The notes beneath the pieces were generated by a model. That model was not told the DNA's origin. It ran no database searches and saw only the letters and a list, made by a program, of their open reading frames with translations. This document shows positions 33,439 to 41,152 of a stretch of 48,160 bases of DNA, piece after piece. Every line of letters begins with the position of its first letter. The stretch's first letter is position 1. The DNA is from an uncultured Oscillospiraceae bacterium. GTDB taxonomy: Bacteria > Bacillota > Clostridia > Oscillospirales > Acutalibacteraceae. Made by a program: the position numbers and the translations under genes. The DNA lies in contig CABSLQ010000017.1 of the NCBI GenBank assembly GCA_902478605.1, positions 1-48,160 of the forward strand, in the 5' to 3' direction.

Positions 33439-34431
33439 ATGGGAAGCAAACGGATTCTACTGGATACGGACATCGGGTGTGACTGCGACGATGCCGGGGC
33501 GATGGCGGTTCTTCATACTCTGGCGGACAAGCAGGAGGTCGCTCTCATTGCCGTGACCCATACCACCACCACGCCATATGGGGCCGCCTGTATCGACGCC
33601 ATCAACCGGTATTACGGCCGGCCGGATATCCCCATCGGTGCTCTCAAAGGGGACGCCTTTCTCGGAGGACCGGAATATGATATTTACGCCGGAAAAACCG
33701 GACGATGCTTCCCCGGCCCGTATACCGACGGGCCGGTGCCCGATGCGCTGCATGTGATGCGGCGGGTGCTGCAGGACGTCCCGGATAAGTCGGCGACCCT
33801 TCTGCTCACCGGGCAGATGCGCAACGCCGCACGGCTGCTGCGTTCGGCGCCCGATGCGTTTTCCCCGCTGGATGGCACCGAGCTGGTACGCCGCAAGGTG
33901 GGCGAGATCGTCATCATGGGCGGCTGCTTTTTCACGCCGGGGGGCGAGGATCCCGTCGCGTATCACCTGCACGCGGAATACAACCTGCGCTGTGACATCG
34001 AAAGCGCGCAGTATGTGGCGGATCACTGTCCGGTGCCCATTGTGTACTGCGGCTTCGAATTAGGTAGCCGTGTCATCGTAGGAAAGCCTCTGCTCGATCA
34101 GGGCGACATCGACAACCCCGTGCGGTTTTGCTATGCTGTGCACCGCGATGCGGTGCACAGCGACGGCGGGCGGGAATCTTGGGATCTGCTCACGGCACTG
34201 TATGCGGCGAAGGGGATGGACGGTTATTTTGCGAAAAGCCCACCGGGGTGGATTCACGTCGACGGGAACGGTCTCACCCATATGGAAGAGGCGGAAGGCG
34301 GGCGGGATGCCTATCTCATCGAAAAGATGCCGCCCGACCAGATGCAGCAGCTGCTCGACGACATGCTGCTCACGCCGCCGCGGCACAAGGGAAAGCTGCT
34401 CTCCCTGCTGGTGGAAGCACCGGCCGTTTAA
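33439..34431 (+). CDS. Nucleoside hydrolase (IunH family)
   Basis: 330 residues from ATG 33439 with GAGGTG 9 nt upstream. The calcium and ribose-binding signature ILLDTDIGCDCDDAGAM starts at residue 6 and defines the family, which cleaves N-ribosidic bonds of nucleosides; TLLLTGQMRNAARLL and EIVIMGGCFF also fit. No signal peptide, so cytosolic. It is transcribed away from the glycan operon and shares a 326-bp control region with it, including O1 and O4. It may be nucleoside salvage, or, given the locus, hydrolysis of another pentofuranoside. Substrate cannot be assigned. Confidence 0.9.
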   Translation: MGSKRILLDTDIGCDCDDAGAMAVLHTLADKQEVALIAVTHTTTTPYGAACIDAINRYYGRPDIPIGALKGDAFLGGPEYDIYAGKTGRCFPGPYTDGPVPDALHVMRRVLQDVPDKSATLLLTGQMRNAARLLRSAPDAFSPLDGTELVRRKVGEIVIMGGCFFTPGGEDPVAYHLHAEYNLRCDIESAQYVADHCPVPIVYCGFELGSRVIVGKPLLDQGDIDNPVRFCYAVHRDAVHSDGGRESWDLLTALYAAKGMDGYFAKSPPGWIHVDGNGLTHMEEAEGGRDAYLIEKMPPDQMQQLLDDMLLTPPRHKGKLLSLLVEAPAV

Positions 34432-34448
34432 AAGGACAGCCAAACAGT

Positions 34449-34480
34449 AAAAAGCGGATCGCGGATGCGGTCCGCTTTTT
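34449..34480 (+). terminator. Terminator of the nucleoside hydrolase gene
   Basis: AAAAAGCGGA (34449-34458) pairs with TCCGCTTTTT (34471-34480), followed by another T. Confidence 0.85.
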
Positions 34481-34639
34481 TGCTGCCCGCTCCCGGTACA
34501 TCGGACCGTTGCCGGCCGCAGTTGAGTGATAATCCACGCTCGCCGTAAGCGAACCCTGGCGCGGGGAATCCCGGCGGTCCCGTCGGACGGTTCTGCCGGC
34601 GGTTTCCCGCTTCCCCGCCATGCAGTACCAGCAACAGCC

Positions 34640-34667
34640 AAAGCCCCCGGCCGAAACCGGGGGCTTT
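34640..34667 (-). terminator. Terminator of the large wall-protein gene
   Basis: AAAGCCCCCGG and CCGGGGGCTTT pair around CCGAAA, 8 bp after the stop at 34675 on the minus strand. Confidence 0.75.
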
Positions 34668-34674
34668 CGTGTCC

Positions 34675-37600
34675 TTACTGCACGGATTGCCTTCTGCGCC
34701 GGGCAGCCAGCAGGCCCACAACCGACAGGCCGGCCAGCATCAACACCGCAGCCGGAGCAGACGAACCCGTCCCGGGCGATCCGCCGTCCGGCTCTCCCTC
34801 TCCGCTGGTCGGCGGCGTGGTTGGATTCGACGGATCGGTCGGCTGAGTGCCGCCGGGCGTTTCCTTCTCAAAGAAGATGCTCACCCGCAGATCCTCGCCC
34901 GCGCTCATGATGAAGTCGAGCACCAGCCATTCGTTTTCCTGCGCAGCCAGATACGCCTGCTTCACCGTCACGGTTTCCCCGTCAAAGGTGTAATCCTGAT
35001 TTTCCACCAGCGCTTCCTCACCGTTGCGGACTTCCGTCAGGGTGTTGCCGTTGAGAGACAGCTTAATCGGCAGGTCGCCGGCCGTTTTGCCGTCGAGGTA
35101 ATAGGTATCCTGCTCCACGGTGGAATCGGTGTACAGCACAATGCCCTCCGTACTGAGGATCGCCTGGTTGCCCACCTGGTCGGTCACCCGGGCGTACAGG
35201 ATAAAGGAAGTATTCGGCTCCTCTTTCCATGCGGCGGTGTACGGGGTCCACTCTGCCGCGTCCAGTTCCTCGTCGGTCAGTTCCTTATCGGTGCGGATAT
35301 ATTCAACCGATTGCACGCCGCTGAACGCGTCCTCGGCCGTGATAGACACGTCCACCGTGTCGTTGAAGAAGACGCCGAAGGTGATATAATGCAGCAGGGT
35401 GCGCCAGAAGTTATCCTTGACCTGGATGGCGCTGACGGGGGCGTTGCCGTCCACCTTGATCTCCACCGTCTGCTCCTCGCTCTCAAGGCCGCTGCCGCTG
35501 ACCGCCTTAAACCGATAGGTGGTATTGGTATCGGTCTGCACCGACAGGGTACCGTTCATCTCGGCAAATTCGCCGTCGCCCACCGCGTAATAGATCTGCG
35601 CGCCGCTGGCCCCCTGAGTCCCCAGAGAGGCGGAAAGGGTCACGCGATCTTTGGTCCACTCACCGGGGATATAGCTGCCGGTGTCCACGGCACTCATGGT
35701 CGGGCGTACCGTGTCCCGTTTAACGATCAGATTCTTGATGGAAGTCGCGCCGTTGTTGTCCACGGCGGTGACGGCAATGCGGAAGGTGCCGTCTCCTTCG
35801 GGCACGGTGAGCACAAACCGGCCGTCCGCGTCCAGGGTGACGGGCTGCTTCACGCCGCCGTTCACCTTATAGGACACCTCGCCGATGCCCGCGCCCGTCG
35901 CATCTTCCACCGTCACCGTGATGTCGATAGCGGCGGCACTGTTCCACTGATCGCTTTTGTCGTCGTAATCGGTGGTGATAGCCGGCGCCTGCATTTCGAT
36001 TTCGAACACGCAGGTTTCGTCTGCCGCGGCATAATAGCCATAGACATAGTTATCGCTGCCGGGCACGCCGAGGAAATTGCTGCGCATGCTGATCAAATAC
36101 CGGCCGTCCTCCTGCTCGATCAGGATGGTTTCGCACCAGCCCTCCAGGGCGGTGCCGTGCGTCACCACATGGTTCGGCGCATTTTCCAGCATCAGGTACT
36201 GCCCGTTGGCCAGCCAGCGCAGGCCGTAGATGGTCCGTCCGCTTCCGTCGGTGCGGTAGCTGTCCACGATCTGGAAGAGATGATCCTCCGTGGGCGTCTC
36301 CACGTCGGCAATCAGCAGGTTGTTCTCGTCGACGCGCAGGTATTTGCCGTTGGCCGCCTTGATATAGGCGTTGGTGTCCGGCACCGTCTCCTCACCGCCG
36401 GGGACGTATTCGTCGATGGGGATGATCTTGAACTTCTTGGACGCGGTGATATTGGTCACCTGATCGTTCATGGAAACCGTATCCCCGTCCATCGAAATGT
36501 GATGGCCGTTGTCACGGAAACTGTAGAAGGTGACGGTGCCGTCATCCTGTTCCTCCATGCGGAAGCCGTTGAATTCAAACGCATTTGGGCTCAGGCTCAC
36601 CGGGTAGGTAGGCACGACGTGCTGCCCGTCGGGCGTCTCAATGTCCACCACGTCGCCCATTTCGTTGGTTCCCTCCACGATACGGAAGCCGTTGCGCTCC
36701 GGCGTGGGTTCGGTGGTGGTGGCAACAAGGCCGCTGCCGCTGACGCTCCAGAATTTGCCGCTGGCCGCCTGGATATACACCCGATCGTCGTCCACGGGCG
36801 GCTCCACTTCGCCCGCGGCCGGCTCCAGGGTGAATTTGTTGGCAGCCCCCACGCCGTCGGCGCCGCCCGTCAGCCAGGATTGGCCCTGTTCATGGGACAG
36901 GAAATAGCCGGCCGCATCGCGGTTGGCGCTGAAGAAGGCCACGGTACCGTCGTCCTGCTCGCGCATGTCCCAGGCATTCCACGAGCCGGGGTATTCCGCC
37001 GCGCCGAATTCGTGGGCGCCGTTGGCCCCGCAGGGGAAATTCACCCAAATATACCCGCCGGTCGGCGTCAGGATAGCCACCGGCGTGCCGGTGGAGGAAG
37101 ACGCGTTCGGCCAGCGAACGATCTCAAAGCCGTTGGCCGACAGGGTGGGTTCGACCGTATCGGCGGTCACGATCGGATCCGGATCGGCGTCGGTCACGCC
37201 GAAATACCGTCCGTCGGAAGCTTTGATGAACACCTTATCCTGCGCGGGATCGAAATCCTCCACGTCGTAGACGCGGAACTTATTCAGATCGGTCAGCCCG
37301 CTAATGCCCGCGCTCAGGGACACTTCATTTTTGAACTGACTAATGTTATAGCCCTGCTGGGTTTCGACCTCTGCCTCGCGGAAGCTGAAAAACACATAGG
37401 TGCCGTCCGCCTGCGGACGCATTTCAAAACCGTTCCACGGCAGGGCATCCTCGCCCGCGACGCAGGGATAGGCCGGGGATACATACCGGCCGCCGCCAGG
37501 CACCTCAATGGACACCGCCACGCCGGAGGGCGCCACCTCACTGATATGCTCGGCAATGGTGAAGGCGTTCTGCTCCTCGGTGGGGAACACCGTTTCGGCC

Positions 37601-38637
37601 ACGATGGCACCGTCCGCGTTGACGCCCCAGAAATGGCCGCCAGGGGATTTAATATAGACCTTGCGCGACGCAAGCTCCAGCGCCGGCTCGAGGGTGAACT
37701 TGTTGGCGTCACTGAGACCGGCCGACTCGTCGCTCAGTGCCACCTCCATCGCACTGCTGACCGCGGTGAGGTAATAGGCGCCGCGCGCGCTGCTGTAAAA
37801 TACCACCGTGCCGTCGGGCTGTGTGCGCATGTCCAGCTGGCTCCAGGAACCCTCGGTCCCCGGGATGCCAATCTGATCCGATCCGTCGAGCTTGCAGGGA
37901 AAGTTCACCCAGATATATTCTCCCAGCGGGGTGAGGATCGCCACCGGCGTGCCGGTGGCGGAGGTGCGGTCCGGCCACTCCACAATTTCAAAGCCGCCGG
38001 TTTCCAGCGATGGCTTGCTGTCGCTGAGCACCAGGTTGTTGTTCAGTTCGTCGGCCTTCCAATACTTGCCGTCCGTCGTTTTGATATACACCTTATCCCG
38101 GGTAGGCCGATACTCGGCCACCGGGATGATCTGCATTTTGTTCAGCTCGGTGACGCCGCCCGCGGCCGCGCTGAGCGTCAGCCGGCCGCCCTCAGGCCGG
38201 GCGTCCGTTTCCCCCTCCGTCATGAGGTAAAAGCCGCCCTCCCGCGCATTGTACAGTGCAGTTGTCCCATCGTCCTGCTCCTGCAGCTCAAACCCGCCCC
38301 AGGGAAGGGGATCGATCCCTGCCTCGCAGGGATAGGCCGGGCTCACATACGTGTCGCCCGCCGGGGTGCGCAGGGCGACCATGTCGCCTTCCCGCAGAAT
38401 GGTAAAGGCATTGTCTGCCACGGTGGGAAACACCGTCTTGGTCGATATGACGTCCCGCCCTTCGGCCTCGCTGTACTCCACGCCCCAATACAGGCCGTTG
38501 GGCGCCTTGATGAAGACCTGCTCCCCCTCCTCGGCCGCCGTACCCGGCAGATAGCCGACGCTGAACAGGGCCAGCAGCAGGCTCAGAAGCGCTACGAGCG
38601 CCACCGGTTTGCGCAGTTTCCATGCACGTGTTTTCAC
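34675..38637 (-). CDS. Giant wall-anchored protein with six fascin-like beta-trefoil repeats, Ig-like domains and CBM_X2
   Basis: 1320 residues from GTG 38637, which fits the GAGAGG site better than the TTG one codon earlier. Signal peptide to about residue 38. Six repeats of about 143 residues begin near 42, 184, 327, 470, 620 and 757, each opening with a V(Y/F)IKxxxGxY(W/F) strand such as VYIKTTDGKYW, as in fascin/ricin-like trefoils. Residues about 900-1190 look like Ig-like domains (DITVTVEDATGAGIGEVSYK, DNAPVSAIQVKD-like). A CBM_X2-type domain follows (LSLNGNTLTEVRNGEEALV, about 1195-1275). The tail SPGTGSS, a hydrophobic stretch and RRRR resembles a sortase signal. No catalytic site; likely a surface glycan binder. 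Its promoter carries operator O3. Confidence 0.78.
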   Translation of the reverse strand: MKTRAWKLRKPVALVALLSLLLALFSVGYLPGTAAEEGEQVFIKAPNGLYWGVEYSEAEGRDVISTKTVFPTVADNAFTILREGDMVALRTPAGDTYVSPAYPCEAGIDPLPWGGFELQEQDDGTTALYNAREGGFYLMTEGETDARPEGGRLTLSAAAGGVTELNKMQIIPVAEYRPTRDKVYIKTTDGKYWKADELNNNLVLSDSKPSLETGGFEIVEWPDRTSATGTPVAILTPLGEYIWVNFPCKLDGSDQIGIPGTEGSWSQLDMRTQPDGTVVFYSSARGAYYLTAVSSAMEVALSDESAGLSDANKFTLEPALELASRKVYIKSPGGHFWGVNADGAIVAETVFPTEEQNAFTIAEHISEVAPSGVAVSIEVPGGGRYVSPAYPCVAGEDALPWNGFEMRPQADGTYVFFSFREAEVETQQGYNISQFKNEVSLSAGISGLTDLNKFRVYDVEDFDPAQDKVFIKASDGRYFGVTDADPDPIVTADTVEPTLSANGFEIVRWPNASSSTGTPVAILTPTGGYIWVNFPCGANGAHEFGAAEYPGSWNAWDMREQDDGTVAFFSANRDAAGYFLSHEQGQSWLTGGADGVGAANKFTLEPAAGEVEPPVDDDRVYIQAASGKFWSVSGSGLVATTTEPTPERNGFRIVEGTNEMGDVVDIETPDGQHVVPTYPVSLSPNAFEFNGFRMEEQDDGTVTFYSFRDNGHHISMDGDTVSMNDQVTNITASKKFKIIPIDEYVPGGEETVPDTNAYIKAANGKYLRVDENNLLIADVETPTEDHLFQIVDSYRTDGSGRTIYGLRWLANGQYLMLENAPNHVVTHGTALEGWCETILIEQEDGRYLISMRSNFLGVPGSDNYVYGYYAAADETCVFEIEMQAPAITTDYDDKSDQWNSAAAIDITVTVEDATGAGIGEVSYKVNGGVKQPVTLDADGRFVLTVPEGDGTFRIAVTAVDNNGATSIKNLIVKRDTVRPTMSAVDTGSYIPGEWTKDRVTLSASLGTQGASGAQIYYAVGDGEFAEMNGTLSVQTDTNTTYRFKAVSGSGLESEEQTVEIKVDGNAPVSAIQVKDNFWRTLLHYITFGVFFNDTVDVSITAEDAFSGVQSVEYIRTDKELTDEELDAAEWTPYTAAWKEEPNTSFILYARVTDQVGNQAILSTEGIVLYTDSTVEQDTYYLDGKTAGDLPIKLSLNGNTLTEVRNGEEALVENQDYTFDGETVTVKQAYLAAQENEWLVLDFIMSAGEDLRVSIFFEKETPGGTQPTDPSNPTTPPTSGEGEPDGGSPGTGSSAPAAVLMLAGLSVVGLLAARRRRQSVQ

Positions 38638-38759
38638 CAATATCCTCTCCCTCTTCTTTTTTTCGGGTTTACACAGCTTACGGCCTCCGATAACGCCGCC
38701 GGCATTATGCCTACAAATCCATCCACAACGTCTGCAGCATTATCTAATATGTCGTTTTT

Positions 38760-38788
38760 ATCCTAGCACAACCAAACCGGGAATACAA
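38760..38788 (-). promoter_or_regulatory. Promoter of the giant wall-protein gene
   Basis: Minus strand TTGTAT (38788-38783), 17-nt spacer, TAGGAT (38765-38760). The leader is about 115 nt. The -10 is weak, consistent with activator dependence. Confidence 0.55.
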
Positions 38789-38805
38789 GGAATCTGCCGA
38801 TAGAT

Positions 38806-38820
38806 AGCCAGGAAATGAAA
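38806..38820 (-). promoter_or_regulatory. Operator O3
   Basis: Minus strand TTTCATTTCCTGGCT matches O1/O2 at 12 of 15 bases, and ends 17 nt before the -35 at 38788, the same spacing as O1 and O2. Confidence 0.6.
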
Positions 38821-38974
38821 TTCTGTTTTCCACCGGCGGTACAGGGCCGGAAAATGGGCGGCATCCGCTCCCGATTCCCCTTCAGTACTGCATGTCCCGT
38901 AGCCTAAACGTCATATTTTTTTGCCCGTCCGGCCGCCGTACATCGCCGCCGCTTTTTCGGCGGCAAACAAAAAC

Positions 38975-38989
38975 TATCATATACTGGCT
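38975..38989 (+). promoter_or_regulatory. Operator O2 (TATCATATACTGGCT)
   Basis: Identical to O1, reading toward the cytosolic enzyme operon and ending 17 nt before its -35 (39007). The 154 bp between O3 and O2 hold no gene; a short hairpin (CCGCCG/CGGCGG) near 38947-38963 is the only other feature. Confidence 0.75.
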
Positions 38990-39006
38990 AAAGCGACAAC
39001 CTTCGA

Positions 39007-39036
39007 TTGACTTTACCGAAAGAGGCGTGCTATGAT
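39007..39036 (+). promoter_or_regulatory. Promoter of the cytosolic enzyme operon
   Basis: TTGACT (39007-39012), 18-nt spacer, TATGAT (39031-39036). It overlaps an ATG at 39032, so translation must begin downstream, at 39083. Confidence 0.75.
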
Positions 39037-39082
39037 GCACCTAGTATATTATCCATATTATGAGAAGGAGGTTCCGAATATT

Positions 39083-41152
39083 ATGGTAGTAACCGATACA
39101 GCCGCCCGGCTGGAGCTGGCCTTTGACGCAGCCACGGGTGCCTGCACGGCGGTGCGGGCGCACGGCCGGTGGGAGAACACGGCCCTGTCCGCGGGCGGGG
39201 TCTGCATCACCGACGTGGTGACAGGCAAAACCACTCCCGTGTGCGGCGCCGTCCGGCGGGACGGCCGGGGCTGGACCCTGGATGGCGAGGCGGACGGCCT
39301 GCAGGTAACGCTGCGCTTTGCCGCGGTGGGCGAAACGGCCAGGCTTGCGGGTACGCTGCACAATCCCGCCGGCGGCGACCGCCTTGTGGCGGTCACCTGC
39401 CGCTTCCCGGTGGAGGGGGCGGGGCTTTTCTGGCCGGACGACATGGAGACCAAGCGGCCCATCGTCCCCGGTGAGCGGTACACCAACGCCACCAACATCG
39501 CCCAGGATCAGTTCGATCAGATGGTAAGCCTGTACCCCTTCGGCGGGGTGACCGACGGCACGGCGTCGCTGGCCATCGGCGTGCCGATGGATCCGCCCGG
39601 CTCCCGCGAGATCTTCTTTGAGGGCGCCGAAGGGGGCGGCTACCTCGGCGTGGTGTTCCGCATGGTGCTGTCGGACAAAACGCTCCAGATCGCCGACAGG
39701 GGCGCTTTTTCGCTCGTGCTGTACGCGCCTGAGGCGCCGGAATGGGGCTTCCGTGCCATGGCGCAGGGCTATTACGATCGGTTCCCGGAGCAGTTCGTCC
39801 GCCGCGTCAAGGAGGGCGGCAACTGGCTGTTCCAGCACGACTACACCTGGCTGGAAAACGTGGAGGATTACCACTTCCGGTTCAACGAGACGCCCGGCTC
39901 CTATCTTGGCGACGCCGCCCATTCGATTGTGCCCTTCCAGTACACCGCGCCCGGCGAGGTGTGGATGGAATGGAAGGAGCGCCCCAAGGATCCCCATCCC
40001 ACCTATGAGGAGTTCATGGAGCGGTTCGCCGAGCTGCAGCGGGCGGACGCCTCCACCCCCTACCAGGATTTTGACGGCGTGACGCTGGGGCAGTTCGCCG
40101 AGGCCATCGCCAATTCGGCCATCCACACCAAAGAGCACAAATATCGGACGCTGGGCTGGCATGCGTACGGCCCCACCGTCGCCTTCATCACCAACCACAG
40201 CCCCTCCATCCCGGGCTGGAACCTCTACCGCCTGCAGATGCAGAACGTGAAAAAGGCGGAGCGCCAGGCCAAGGAGGAGGGCGCGGAGCTCGGCGGCGTA
40301 TACATCGACAACATGACCTGGGGCTATGACAACTGGTACAACTACCGGCAGGAGCATTTCGCCTATTCCCCCTATCCCCTGCTGTGGGACGACGACAAGA
40401 CGCCGGTGCTGCCCGTCGCCTTCACCCAGTACGAGTATGCCAAGGCCATCCACGACCAGATGCGCGCGCAGGATAAGCTGATCCTGGCCAACTCGGTCTT
40501 TCCCGAAAAAGGGGCGGTGTGCTACACCCATCTGGTGGACGTACCGGGCAGCGAGGTGGGCCCCCGCTGGGGCCACGATCTCTGGATTCAGCGGCTGCGC
40601 CGCACCATGGCCTACCGCAAGCCGTGGTGCCTGCTGCTCACCAACGATCTGCCCAAGCTGGGGCCCAAGGAAACCGGCCTGGCCGAAAAGGAGCAGGTGA
40701 TGAAGGACAGCCTGCTATACGGCCTCTTTGCGAACATCATCGGCTACCGGGTGCCGCGGGACGACTATGAGGCGTGCCGGTATCTGTTCCGGAAATACCT
40801 GCCGCCCGTGGTGCTCGCCGACCATCTGGGCTGGCGGCCGGTGACCCGCGCCGCGTTTGAGCCCGCAGCCTCCATGCTGACCGAGCGGTTCGGCTGCCTG
40901 GGCCGCGGCATGGCGCTGTATACCGCGATGAACACGGGGGACGAGGCTTACACGGGGCGGCTGCGCATCGAGGCACCGGCCGTGCCGGCCGATGCGGCCG
41001 CCTGGGACATGGTGGCCGGGCGTGAGCTGCCGCTGACGGCGGCCGAAGGCGGCCTTGCCTGCGAGGTGCAGCTGGACGCCGGCGACGTGGCCGCCATCGT
41101 GGTGGCCGGCCGCGAGGCGCTGGATTCGCTGAAAGAGGGGAAACCGCTATGA
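39083..41152 (+). CDS. Cytosolic paralogue of the secreted hydrolase-like enzyme
   Basis: 689 residues from ATG 39083 (AAGGAGG 11 nt upstream); the 17 codons upstream in frame overlap the promoter. No signal peptide and no anchor, so it stays in the cytosol. It matches the membrane-anchored 965-residue protein (26990-29887) over the beta-rich N-terminal part and the whole central domain: LVLYAPEAPE, GNWLFQHDY, NETPGSYLGD, GVYIDNMTWGYD, FAYSPYPLLWDDDK, LRRTMAYRKPW, TND, CRYLFRKY. The helical region, linker and membrane helix of the secreted form are absent. It overlaps the next gene by ATGA. A glycoside-hydrolase-like role on imported products is inferred; the family is not one I can name. Confidence 0.75.
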   Translation: MVVTDTAARLELAFDAATGACTAVRAHGRWENTALSAGGVCITDVVTGKTTPVCGAVRRDGRGWTLDGEADGLQVTLRFAAVGETARLAGTLHNPAGGDRLVAVTCRFPVEGAGLFWPDDMETKRPIVPGERYTNATNIAQDQFDQMVSLYPFGGVTDGTASLAIGVPMDPPGSREIFFEGAEGGGYLGVVFRMVLSDKTLQIADRGAFSLVLYAPEAPEWGFRAMAQGYYDRFPEQFVRRVKEGGNWLFQHDYTWLENVEDYHFRFNETPGSYLGDAAHSIVPFQYTAPGEVWMEWKERPKDPHPTYEEFMERFAELQRADASTPYQDFDGVTLGQFAEAIANSAIHTKEHKYRTLGWHAYGPTVAFITNHSPSIPGWNLYRLQMQNVKKAERQAKEEGAELGGVYIDNMTWGYDNWYNYRQEHFAYSPYPLLWDDDKTPVLPVAFTQYEYAKAIHDQMRAQDKLILANSVFPEKGAVCYTHLVDVPGSEVGPRWGHDLWIQRLRRTMAYRKPWCLLLTNDLPKLGPKETGLAEKEQVMKDSLLYGLFANIIGYRVPRDDYEACRYLFRKYLPPVVLADHLGWRPVTRAAFEPAASMLTERFGCLGRGMALYTAMNTGDEAYTGRLRIEAPAVPADAAAWDMVAGRELPLTAAEGGLACEVQLDAGDVAAIVVAGREALDSLKEGKPL

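Noticed and set aside
34669..38766. A 1365-codon plus-strand frame opposite the giant wall-protein gene
   Set aside because: The opposite strand has a signal peptide, repeats and an anchor; this frame has none and ends beyond the promoter of the real gene.
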